Source of the DNA: DATEPR01 sp036273855 | Lineage (GTDB): Bacteria; Actinomycetota; Actinomycetes; Mycobacteriales; Pseudonocardiaceae | DNA: 64,000 nucleotides | Direction of reading: 5' to 3' | NCBI GenBank assembly: GCA_036273855.1 | Contig: DASUGU010000109.1 | Span: 1-64,000 of the forward strand | Part shown: positions 42,650 through 52,500 of the stretch, piece by piece | Position numbering within the stretch: position 1 is the stretch's first letter | How the letters are laid out: each line of letters begins with the position of its first letter | The notes under the pieces: model-generated | Seen by the model: only the letters and a program-made list of their open reading frames with translations | Told to the model about the DNA's origin: nothing | Databases searched by the model: none | Program-made: the position numbers and the translations under genes

Positions 42650-43504
42650 GTGGACGTGCTGCGCAACGGCTCACTGGTCAAGGCGAGAACGACCACGGTG
42701 TTGATCACCGCTCGTGGCGAATACCTGGTGAACCCGCACGACAGGCCGCTGACCCGCACCGAACTGCTACGCAAGCGCGTCCGGTTCCTGTCCGAGGTCG
42801 ACATGGGCTACCACCAGACTCGCATCCGCAGCGAGCTGCCCTGCCGGGGCGACGCGTTCGGCTTCCCCGCCACTGTGGACCTGCACTGGCGGGTGGAAGA
42901 CGCCATCACCGTGGTGCGGGACGGCATCCGTGACGTGCACTCCGCGGTCGAGCCGGGCATCCTCGCCCGCCTTCGACCGATCACCAGGAATTTCGACGTC
43001 CTGGACTCCGAGGGAGCGGAGCGCGCGGCGAACCAGGCCCTCGGCAGGCTGCCGGAGGTCACCCAATTCGGTCTCAACGCGTTGGCGTTCATCCGGCTGG
43101 GCATGGACGACGCCGCCCGCGATCGGGTCCGGATGGAGAGTCGCGTGGGTACGTACCGCGCCATCATCGCCTCTGGTGATCTGAGCCAGTTCGCGCTGCG
43201 GCTGGCGGAGAACCCGAAGGATGTGGCCGATGTCATCGCTCTCCTGATCAAAGAACGCGACGCTCATCGGCACGACACGGTCGACTTCGTCACGAAGCTG
43301 ATCGACTCCGGGGCGATCGAGCGCTGGGAGGTCGAGGATCAGATCCGCACCGTCCTGCAGTGGTTGAAGGACACCACGAACAGGGTGATCACCGGCACGG
43401 ACGAAGCTCGCACCGCGTCCCTGGGCGCGGATCGGCTGACAGGCGTCGATCCGACTACGAAACTGCCGGCGAACGGTGTTGGCCCGTCCACCGAGCACGC
43501 GTGA
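42650..43504 (+). CDS. SPFH/band-7-like domain protein, probably continuous with the SEFIR gene
   Basis: 284 residues from GTG 42650, but the coding signal in this frame begins near 42521 (with PIANERPVGS before the GTG) and no ribosome-binding site precedes the GTG. FPATVDLHWRVEDAITVVRD, then ILARLRPITRNFDVLDSEGA, RAANQALGRLPEV and RIIA-like helices followed by QFALRLAENPKDVADVIALL resemble the SPFH-like proteins of actinomycetes (a beta domain, a coiled helix and a C-terminal helical domain). SPFH proteins form membrane or ring scaffolds. A one-base change near 42520 would fuse it to the SEFIR domain as one protein of about 460 residues. The stop is 5 bases from that of the convergent PKS gene. 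Confidence 0.65.
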   Translation: MDVLRNGSLVKARTTTVLITARGEYLVNPHDRPLTRTELLRKRVRFLSEVDMGYHQTRIRSELPCRGDAFGFPATVDLHWRVEDAITVVRDGIRDVHSAVEPGILARLRPITRNFDVLDSEGAERAANQALGRLPEVTQFGLNALAFIRLGMDDAARDRVRMESRVGTYRAIIASGDLSQFALRLAENPKDVADVIALLIKERDAHRHDTVDFVTKLIDSGAIERWEVEDQIRTVLQWLKDTTNRVITGTDEARTASLGADRLTGVDPTTKLPANGVGPSTEHA

Positions 43505-43509
43505 GGCCG

Positions 43510-46500
43510 TTATTCCGCGACCGCTCGGATGGCGAACCTGTCGAGGCGGTAGATGCGGCGGCCGTCGATCCAGAGCCAGGCCGTGGCGGCCACGGTGGTG
43601 GCGTGGATTTCCAGGATCTCCAGTTCGATGGTGATCAGGCGGTCGGTGGGGACGATCTGGCCTCGGTAGGTCCACGTCAACGGCTCGTTGACGGCCACCG
43701 GTTCGATGCTGTCGCCGATGCCTCTCTCGGCCATGTACCACCGCAGCAGCTGGCACATCGCCTCCACGCCGAGCGAGCCGGGCATCACCGGGTCCTGGAA
43801 GAAGTGCGCCTTGAAGAACCACGCACCAGGGTCGACGTCGATCTCCGCTCGCACCCGCCCCAGGCCCGCCGCGCCGCCCTCCGGCCAGTAGCCGGTGATC
43901 CGGTCGAGCATCGTCAGCATCGGTCCGTGGTCCCGAGGCGCTGCGGTGAACGACGTCGGTTCGACCAAGCGGGCGCGTTCGTCGGACGTCGGTGGGAGGC
44001 CCGGTTGGTCGGCGAACGCCGCCGCGGAGAAGTAGCCGAACACCGCCGTACCACCCAGTAGCGGCTCGCCGTCGGCCTCGCAGTCGATCCGGAACGACTC
44101 GATGATCATGCCGTTGATGTGCGAGACGGCCGTCAGCTCGGCCCTGGTGCGCACCGCTTTCGTGCCCGGCCGGACCTCGCGGAACAGCCGTATGTCGCCG
44201 TCCAGGTTGCGGAACAACAATTCCGTGTCCATCTGGACCGGGCTGCCCACGTAACATCCCAGCCAGCCGCACGGTTGCAGCGCCATCTCCATCAGGACGG
44301 CCACCGGCATGGTGCGCTCGGCGAAGTACCACGCCTCGTCCGGCACGTCATACGCAACGTCTACTGTGGATCCAACCGCCATGCCCTGGTACGGACCGGT
44401 TATCGCCGTGACCCGGCTCATGAAGTGGTACGGCGGGCCCGGCAGGCGCGGCGGTCGTCGCGGCCCGGCGAACACCTCCGCCATCGGGCCCAGGCCGTCG
44501 CTCGGCCGCCCCCACGCACACGCCAGCAGCGACGCATAGCCCAGTCGCAGGCCCTCGATTGACGCGACCGGTTCCGGGTCGACATGACCCACCAGACCGC
44601 CCAACTCCGGCGGTGGCACCGGATCGGCCGTGCGCTGGATCGCCGGCAGACCACTATGGCGCCACTGGTCCAGCGGCCAGTCCGGTACCAGCCGCACCGC
44701 GCAGTCCGCGACATGCAGCGCCTTCACCGCGTCAACCGTGACCAGCACGTCGGCCACCACGGTCGGCACGGGACCGGCCGTCACCGACGACACGAACACC
44801 TCGTACGTCAGGCTTCGGCTGGCCGGCGTGGCCTGACCGCGGCACCGCATCCGCGACGGCCGACCGGCCACCGGCTCGAACCGCCACCCGTCCCTGCCGA
44901 CCGTGAACCCGCACGCCGCCAGGAAGAACGACACCGCCTGCAGGCACCCCTCCGACATCAGCGTGCCCGGCATGCACGGGTCGTTGTGGAAATGCCCGTC
45001 GAAGAACCAGTCTTCGGCGCTGATCGCCGTGTGCGCCCGCAGGTAACCCCGCCGCCACGGGCCGCCCGCCGGGTCGAACACCGGCACCTCGTCGAGCAAC
45101 CGCAACCGGCCCGACCCGATCCGGGGACTCCGCACGTCGGCCCTCGTCACCTCCCACCCGGGACCGAAACACTCGTCCGGGCGACCGTCGCTGAACGCCA
45201 GCACGGCGGCCGCGTCGAACGAGTCGGCCGTGCACCGGACGGCCGGCGGGTCCATCGGCGGGTCCGGTTCAGGGGTGCTCGCCGCCGGGTCCCACAGCAC
45301 ACCGCCGGTGTTGGCCAGTTCCTCGTCGGAGAAGAAGCCCGCCTGGCCCTGGCGCACGGTCAGCACGAGTTCACCGCCGCTACGGCAGTCGTACTCGAAG
45401 AAGAACAACCGGACCGGGCCGTGCGTGACGTGGTCGACGACGCGGATCTCGTACCGGAGGGTCGCGCCCGGTGCGGGTGGCGCGGCGTGGAACGTGACCT
45501 CGCTGCCCAGCAGGCGGTAGACCCGCCTGCCCCGGTTCTCCAGGTCCGCGCCCAGCCAGCTGATCAGCAACAGGTCCGCCTGACCCGCCTCGACGAGCAG
45601 CCCGGCAGGCATCCTGCCGGTCGCGTCCAGGTACCAGGCGTCGCGGGTGATGTCGGTCTCGGTCCAGATCGTGCCGGTGCTCATCGAGCCGGGCTCGGCG
45701 TCGATGCCGGTGACCCGGTCGGCGAGCAGCAGCGGCGGGCGCGGCATCCTCGTCTGGCGCACGTCGTCGTCCTGCACCGCGAACCGCGGACCGAACACGT
45801 CGGAGATCCGGCCGACGGCGAGGTGCTCCAACGTCGCCCGGTCGAATCGAGGTCGTCGTGGGGCTCTCAGCGCACTCAGCGCCGCCGCTCGCGTGGCCAG
45901 GAACTGTTGGTGGACGGACGTTTGCAGGTCGAGGTACTGGTTGTGGGCGGCCGTCACCATGTCCTGCCATGCGACGACCGGGCTCGGCGTGGCAGCCGGC
46001 ATCGGGGTGAGTTCCGGTGCCCGTTCGAGCACCGTGTACACCGCCGGGAACGTCGGTGCGGGGAGCCGGGTCGGGACGCTGACCGTGGCGCCCCGGGCGG
46101 TCGGCGGTGGTCCGAACAGCGACGGCAGCGCGTCGACCCGGACGTCGACACCGGCCGCCGCCAGCTCGGCGACCACTGTGGCCAGTGGCCACAGGCCGTC
46201 GCCCTGCGGTGCGTCCATCGCGACCGCGACGTGGTTCCTGCTGCCCAGGATGCGCCGGATCCAGCCGGTGCACTGGGCACCCGGACCGTGCTCGATGAAC
46301 ACGCGGACGCCGTCCCGCCAGGCGCGTTCGATCACGGCCGGGAAGTCGACGGGCGCTATCGCCTGTTCGGTGAGCGCGTCGGCGGCCGAGTCCGCTGTCG
46401 GGTGGTACGGCTCGCCGGTGGCGCCTCGGTAGAACCGGATGTCCGGTACGTCGGCACACGGTCGCCGGTGCAGGGCGTGCCACCGTTCACGCACCTCCTC

Positions 46501-49500
46501 GACCTCCGGCGCGTGGGCGACCAGGTCGTAGTTGATCCGCACGCACGCACCGGGTTCCAGCCGCTTCACGAACGACTCGCACGCCTGCCGCTCCCCCGCG
46601 ATCACACACGTGCCGGGCGCGCATACGGCGGTCAGGTGGACGCCGATCTCGTCGCGCACCATTTCGCGCACCCGCTCGGCGTCCGCCGACACCACGAAGC
46701 CGGACCACTGCTCGCCCACGATGCCGGTCCGCGCCCAGTACCGCCGCACGGCACGCAGTTCGCCGCCCAACTCGTGGGTGAACAGCTCGCTCGCCCGCGC
46801 GTCGGCGGCCAGCGCGGACGCGTCACGCCACACGTCCAACGCCACCAACGCGGCCGACTCGCCGGACGAGTAGCCGATCGCGGCGTCGGGCCGGATGCCC
46901 AGCACCTCGCGGCTGATCCGGGTGTGCAGGCGGGCGACGTAGCCGACGCCGAGGATCTGCTCCAGCGAGTCACCCGGCCGGCCGTCGCCCCGGTACGCCC
47001 ACGCGGCCAGGTCGACGCCGTCCATGTCGGCCAGGCCCGGGAACGCGAGCATGAGATCGGCTCCCATGCCCGCGTAGGCGGCGGAACCCTTGGTGTAGAC
47101 GAACGCCGTCTCACCGCCCACCGGTTCCGCTCGGAACGCGACACCATCCGGACGTGGGCCACCGTCGGCCAGCCACCGCCGGGCAGCGGCGAGTTGCTCG
47201 CCGAGGTGCCGGGCGTCGCGGGCGACCACGGCCAGCCTGGCGTCACCGAGATCCAGCTCGGCACCGGTGTACACGTGCACCTCGGGCGGTCGCACGGGTG
47301 ACCAGGATGCGGCGTCGCCCGCTCGCAGCCGGATCCTGTGTGGCGCCGTGCCCAGCACGGGCGTCACGACATCGGCGGTCGCGACGGTCGGCCACGGTGC
47401 CGCGTTCTCGCGGACGCGGGGCAGTGCGCGGTGGCGTAGGGCCAGAGTTGCCGCCGCGACGGCGAGCAGGCCGCGCGCCGCATGGGGTGCGCCGAAGAGT
47501 TCCGCGGGTTCGAAGTCACCGGCGCCGATCACCCAGTCGGGCTTGGTCTCGGTTCTCGGTTCGATGGTCGCCAGCACCGGGTCGCCCGCCGCACGGGCGT
47601 CGGCGAGTCGCTTCACCACCAGGACGACTGCCGCGTTCGAGGGAATCATGGTGCCGCCGAGTTCGGCCACCGCTGCCGGATGGACCGGCTCGTCGGACAG
47701 GTCGACCGCACCGACGACCGCCGCGTCCACCTCACCCGCTCGCAGTGCGCGGACGGCGAGGTCCAGCGCGACCGAACCCGATGCCTCCTCGGCGCACACG
47801 GCGAACGCCGGGCCTGCCAGGTCGAGCTGGGCGCCCACCCGATTAGCCGTGATGTTGGCCATGCTGCCGAGCACACGGGCCGCCGTCAGTGTCGGGCTGA
47901 CGGCCGTTCCGGCCGGTGTGGCGGGCCAGGCGTCCAGTCGTTGCCGGGCGTGGATGCGCGCGGTCTCCGGGTCGGTGCCCATTCCGATCAGAATCATGGT
48001 GCGCTCAGCCGGGAGGCCCACGCCCGATGCCGCGTCGCGGGCGGCCTCCAGCACGAGGACCTGCTGGCCGAGTGTTTCGGCGAGATCGCGGGGTGGGAAG
48101 CGCAGGCCCGCGAGGGTGACGTCGATGTCCTGCTGGGTGCTGGTCAGGGGTCGGCCGGTCAGGAGCGCGTCGCGGAAGGCGTCGGCGTCGTGGCCGGCGA
48201 CCCGGGTGCCGAGCGCGACGATCGCGATCTCACCGGCCGGCCTGGGCATCGCGACGCTGACCGGGGCAGGGTCGAACGCCTCAAGGACCAGATGGGCGTT
48301 GTTGCCGCCGAACCCGAACGCACTCAGCGCCGCCCGCCGCCGACCCGGCCACGGTTCGTTGGCGGTCAACAGCCGCAACGGACCGCACAACTCGCCGATC
48401 GGATCGGCATCACCCGCCGTTGCCGGGCGCACACCTGCCTCGATGGCACCGAGCAACTTGAGCAGACCGGCCGCACCGGACGCGGTGAGCAGGTGGCCGA
48501 CGTTCGACTTGGCCGAGCCGACCGGCAGATCGGGATGGCCGGCGAAGAAAGCAGCCGTGGACCGGGCTTCGACGGCGTCGCCGATCGGCGTACCGGTGGC
48601 GTGGCACTCCAGCAGCGACACGGTGTCCGGGCCGAAGCCCGCCTGCTGGTAGGCCGCGCGCATCGCCCGGGTCTGGCCGTCCTCGGCGGGCGCCAGAAAA
48701 CCGCCGGTACGACCGTCGTTGGACAGGCCGACACCGCGCCCCACACCGAGGATCGGCACCCGCCCGGCGACCGCGTCCCGCAGCCGCATCAGCGCGACCA
48801 TCGCCACGCCCTCGGCGGGCACCAGCCCGTCGGCCTCACGGTGGAACGGCCGGCTGCGACCCGTGCGGCTCAGGCCGCCGAGCGCCGCGAAGCCCAGGTT
48901 GATGATCAGCCCGTCGCAACCACTCACCGCGCCGGCCAGCATCAGGTCGGTTGTTCCGTCGTGCAGGCGGTCACAGGCGATCTTGACGGCATACAGCGCC
49001 GACGCGCACGCGGCCTCGACGGTGACCGCTCCCCCGCCCAGTCCCAACGCCTGGGCAACGGTGTGCGCCGGCAGGCCGGAGCAGAACCGGGAGCGGGCGG
49101 TGATGCCCGGTGGTTCGGGGATCGTGGCGCGCAGGTCGGGGCGGTCGGCCAGCCAGACACGCTCGGCGTAGGCGGCCAGCCCACGGCTGGGGAAGCCGAG
49201 ACTGCCCAGGATCAGGCCGGCGCGCGGCTGCGGACCGTCGCGGCCGGCTTCGCGGAGGGCAGCCCGGGCGGCGTGCAGCACCCACCGCAGGGCCGGATCG
49301 GCGGTGGCGACCTCGCCGGGAGCGACGTGGAAGCCGGTGGGGTCGAACACCTCGTCGAAACCACGGACCATGCCGGCCGTCGCGTCGGGCGAGTTGTGCG
49401 GTGGCAGGCGCCAGTCGGTCGGCAGTACCGGTCCGATGCTGACCGTGCCGTGGGCGATGTCGTCCCAGAACTGGGCAGGGGTCAGCGCACCGGGCAGCAC

Positions 49501-49542
49501 GCAACCCCGGCCGACGATCGCGATCGGTTCGAACGTGGTCAT
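43510..49542 (-). CDS. PUFA-synthase-like megasynthase KS-CLF-AT-DH-DH (Pfa3/PfaC-like)
   Basis: 2010 residues. Domains in order: ketosynthase with VTVEAACASALYAV (Cys near 177), ECHATGTPIGD and KSNVGHL; a KS-like chain-length-factor domain in which the Cys motif reads EEASGSVALDL (no Cys); an acyltransferase with GYSSGESAAL (Ser near 891); and four hot-dog folds as two double DH modules. FabA-type motifs are GHFHNDPCMPGTLMSEGC (near 1518) and AHFFQDPVMPGSLGVEAM (near 1917). This KS-CLF-AT-DH-DH order is that of Pfa3 of terrestrial myxobacteria, but without the terminal acyltransferase. It should extend and dehydrate/isomerise the chain with the upstream megasynthase. The ATG overlaps the upstream stop in ATGA. 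Confidence 0.9.
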   Translation of the reverse strand: MTTFEPIAIVGRGCVLPGALTPAQFWDDIAHGTVSIGPVLPTDWRLPPHNSPDATAGMVRGFDEVFDPTGFHVAPGEVATADPALRWVLHAARAALREAGRDGPQPRAGLILGSLGFPSRGLAAYAERVWLADRPDLRATIPEPPGITARSRFCSGLPAHTVAQALGLGGGAVTVEAACASALYAVKIACDRLHDGTTDLMLAGAVSGCDGLIINLGFAALGGLSRTGRSRPFHREADGLVPAEGVAMVALMRLRDAVAGRVPILGVGRGVGLSNDGRTGGFLAPAEDGQTRAMRAAYQQAGFGPDTVSLLECHATGTPIGDAVEARSTAAFFAGHPDLPVGSAKSNVGHLLTASGAAGLLKLLGAIEAGVRPATAGDADPIGELCGPLRLLTANEPWPGRRRAALSAFGFGGNNAHLVLEAFDPAPVSVAMPRPAGEIAIVALGTRVAGHDADAFRDALLTGRPLTSTQQDIDVTLAGLRFPPRDLAETLGQQVLVLEAARDAASGVGLPAERTMILIGMGTDPETARIHARQRLDAWPATPAGTAVSPTLTAARVLGSMANITANRVGAQLDLAGPAFAVCAEEASGSVALDLAVRALRAGEVDAAVVGAVDLSDEPVHPAAVAELGGTMIPSNAAVVLVVKRLADARAAGDPVLATIEPRTETKPDWVIGAGDFEPAELFGAPHAARGLLAVAAATLALRHRALPRVRENAAPWPTVATADVVTPVLGTAPHRIRLRAGDAASWSPVRPPEVHVYTGAELDLGDARLAVVARDARHLGEQLAAARRWLADGGPRPDGVAFRAEPVGGETAFVYTKGSAAYAGMGADLMLAFPGLADMDGVDLAAWAYRGDGRPGDSLEQILGVGYVARLHTRISREVLGIRPDAAIGYSSGESAALVALDVWRDASALAADARASELFTHELGGELRAVRRYWARTGIVGEQWSGFVVSADAERVREMVRDEIGVHLTAVCAPGTCVIAGERQACESFVKRLEPGACVRINYDLVAHAPEVEEVRERWHALHRRPCADVPDIRFYRGATGEPYHPTADSAADALTEQAIAPVDFPAVIERAWRDGVRVFIEHGPGAQCTGWIRRILGSRNHVAVAMDAPQGDGLWPLATVVAELAAAGVDVRVDALPSLFGPPPTARGATVSVPTRLPAPTFPAVYTVLERAPELTPMPAATPSPVVAWQDMVTAAHNQYLDLQTSVHQQFLATRAAALSALRAPRRPRFDRATLEHLAVGRISDVFGPRFAVQDDDVRQTRMPRPPLLLADRVTGIDAEPGSMSTGTIWTETDITRDAWYLDATGRMPAGLLVEAGQADLLLISWLGADLENRGRRVYRLLGSEVTFHAAPPAPGATLRYEIRVVDHVTHGPVRLFFFEYDCRSGGELVLTVRQGQAGFFSDEELANTGGVLWDPAASTPEPDPPMDPPAVRCTADSFDAAAVLAFSDGRPDECFGPGWEVTRADVRSPRIGSGRLRLLDEVPVFDPAGGPWRRGYLRAHTAISAEDWFFDGHFHNDPCMPGTLMSEGCLQAVSFFLAACGFTVGRDGWRFEPVAGRPSRMRCRGQATPASRSLTYEVFVSSVTAGPVPTVVADVLVTVDAVKALHVADCAVRLVPDWPLDQWRHSGLPAIQRTADPVPPPELGGLVGHVDPEPVASIEGLRLGYASLLACAWGRPSDGLGPMAEVFAGPRRPPRLPGPPYHFMSRVTAITGPYQGMAVGSTVDVAYDVPDEAWYFAERTMPVAVLMEMALQPCGWLGCYVGSPVQMDTELLFRNLDGDIRLFREVRPGTKAVRTRAELTAVSHINGMIIESFRIDCEADGEPLLGGTAVFGYFSAAAFADQPGLPPTSDERARLVEPTSFTAAPRDHGPMLTMLDRITGYWPEGGAAGLGRVRAEIDVDPGAWFFKAHFFQDPVMPGSLGVEAMCQLLRWYMAERGIGDSIEPVAVNEPLTWTYRGQIVPTDRLITIELEILEIHATTVAATAWLWIDGRRIYRLDRFAIRAVAE

Positions 49543-52500
49543 CCGGCGCCCGCGGTCGTGGTGAGCGCCATGTCGGGGCGGCGGATCAGGCTGACGCCGA
49601 ACAACTCGGCCCGTGGTTCGCCGTCCGCGTCGAGCAGGGCGATGTCGCATCGCGTCTGCCCGTCGGTGACCGTTCCGGCACGCACCAGGCAGCGCAACGG
49701 CCCCGGCGCCGGTCCGACCCGATGCACCCGGAACCGGTCGACGCCCATCGGCAGCGTCGCCTCACCGATCGCGTGACTCGCCCACAGCACGGCCGCCTGC
49801 AGAGCGCCGTCGACGGCGGCCGGGTCCGTCCACCATGGACCATCGGTCCAGCCCAGTTCCCACACACCCACCACGGTGGCGTCCGCTCCCTCCGCCGACA
49901 GCTCGATCCCTTGCAGGGCGTGCAATCGCGGCCCGTGGAAGAGCACGGGACTGGCGTAGACGGAATCGATGCCGGTCGTGCCGGTCAGCGCGGGCCAGGC
50001 AGTGGACGAGGGCTCCGGTGCGGCGAGGCGGGCGGCACAGTGTGTGGCACCGGACGACAGCCGGAGGTTGCCCTCGCTGTCGCCGTCGATGGTGTAGCGG
50101 TGGCCGGCCGTCAGGTCTGGCAGGTCGGCTCGGCGCAGCACCCGGACGTTCCGTAGGTCGGTCTCCCGGTCCGGGTGGCGGGAGCGACCCGCTGCCGCGA
50201 ACCACTCCAGCGCGACCGCGAGCGGGAGCACCGGGGTGCGCGCGGGAACGTGGTCGGCGAGGTGGGCGTGGGTGGTCCCGGTGACCGTGATCTCGGTGGC
50301 CAGTCTCGGTTGTGGCGCGTCGAAGCCGGCGGCGATCAGGACGGTGGTGGCCGGGTCGGCGCCGTCGACCTCGGTGACGAACGCGCGGGCGCCCGTGTCG
50401 AGCGGGATGAGCGCCACGCCATGATCGGCGAAGTGGACGGCGAGTGATTCGGTGACCATGCCGCCGGCCCACGGTCCCCAGCCGATCGCGCGCACGCGGC
50501 AGTCCGGGCGGCGTTCGCGTTCGGCTACGGCCAAGTGGTTGAGGGTCTCGTTGGCCATCGCGTAGTCGCTCTGGCCAGGGTTGCCGAAGCGGGCCGCGAC
50601 GGACGTGAACACGCACAGCAGCCGCAGCGGGTCGGCCTCGGTCGCGGCGAGAAGTGCCTGCCAGCCGGCGACTTTCGTGTCGTAGACCCGGTCGAACTGG
50701 TCGTCCGTCTTGTCGGCGATACGCCGGTCGGCGAGCACCCCGGCCCCGTGGACGAGAGCGGTGATCGGCCCCCAGTCGCGGCGGGCGCGATCCAGTTCGC
50801 GGGCCAGTGCTGCCCGGTCGGTGACGTCGACAGTGGCGTAGCGGACCGTCGCGCCGGTGCGCTGGATCGCGTCCAGCGTGACGCGGATCTCGCGCACGGC
50901 CAGGATGGTGCGGGCGCGGGCGGTGAGCACGGCCGGTGTGGCGTCGCGGAGTCGGCCGGCCAGGAGGCGGGTCAGGGACGGTTCGTCGGTCGCGGTGGCC
51001 AGGCCGGGTGGTTCGTCGGCGAGTTCGGTACGGCCGAGCAGCAGCATCCTCGGTCGGTGGGCGGCGGCCAGTGCGTGCAGGGCGGCTGCGGTGACCCCTC
51101 GGGCGCCGCCGGTCGCCACCACCACCGAGCCGGCCGTGATCACCGGATCGGCGGCGGGCACCTGGGCATCGGACAGGCCGACCGTCCAGCGGGCGCCATT
51201 CGCTTGCAGGCCCACGTCGAGTGTCGCGCCGCCGGTCAGTAACTCGGCGACGATCGCGGCGGCGACGGTGTCGTCATCGCGGGCACCACGTTCGCAGTCG
51301 ATGGCCTTCACCGTGGCCTGCGGCCATTCCAGGGCAGCGGTCCTGGCCAGCGCGGCCAATCCGCCGAGTGTGGCGCGGGCGGTGTCGACCAGTCCGAAGC
51401 ATCCGCCGGTGTCCTGCACCGTCACGAAGACGCCGCCCCGCTCGGTCATGCTCGCCGCCACCGTTCTGGCGGAACGGAAGGCGGCGCGGAGGGCGTCGGG
51501 CCGGGAGGCCATGCCGTGCAGCAGGATCACGCCCCATGAATCGGGCTCGGGTGCGTCCGCGGCGACAGCCGCGATGTGGTGCGAGAGGAGGTGATCGACC
51601 ACCGCCGCCGCCAGGCCACTGCCGCCGTCGACGACGACCAGGGGCGCTTCGGTGAGCCCGGCGAGCGCCAGGCCACAGGCGGGTGCGGCGATCCGACGCG
51701 GGATCAGTCGGCGCAGGGGTGGTGGTCCCGGATCCCCGTTGCCGCTCCGGTCGCGACCGGCGTGGGCGGTGTGGGCCGTGTGGCCGTTGTCCGCCCAGCG
51801 GACGATCTGGTCGAGCGTGCGCAACTGGAACAGTTGGGCCATCTGCGGCGAGTCGGCAGGCGGCATGCCCGCCACGCGCTGGCGGACCGTGGAGAAGATC
51901 TCCACCTTCTTGATGGAGTCGATGCCCAGGTCGGCCTCGAGATCCATGGAGCCGTTGAGCATGTCGACCGGGTAGCCGGTCTTGTCGGCGACCACGTCCA
52001 GCAGCAGCCGGAGATCAAGCGATGTCGCGGCCGGCTGCGGTGGCGCGGCAACCGGCTGCGGTGCCATGGCCGGCGGCGGTGCCATCACCTGCGGCGCGGG
52101 CGCCAGGACCGGTGGTGGTGCGATCGCCGCTGGTGGCGACGGTGGGAGGACGGCAGCCGGTACTGGCGGGACGTACGTGCCGGGCGCGGCGAAGGCGGCG
52201 AACGTGTTCTCGGCCAGTCGCAGGTAGGCGCGGTGGGCGTCGGCGAGGACGTCCTGGAAGTGCATGTGCGCCTCGGCGGTCTGGTGTTGCAGTTCCTGCA
52301 CCGCCGTCAGCCACTGCGCGCTCGGTGCGGCGGGCGTCGGTTCGCGATGGTCGGGCACGGCGGGCTCCAGTGGGACGGTGGGTGGAGTGCTGGCAGCAGG
52401 AGGTCGGTAGCCGGTGCCGTTGATCGGCACGGTCATCCGTGGCTCGGCACGCGCCGGCCGGGGCGGGGTGGACGGTCGAGCCGCCGGAACGCCCCATTCG

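Noticed and set aside
44584..49776. Long + strand frames over the megasynthase genes (905 and 764 codons)
   Set aside because: Mirror images of the KS-CLF-AT-DH-DH gene; no motifs of their own.
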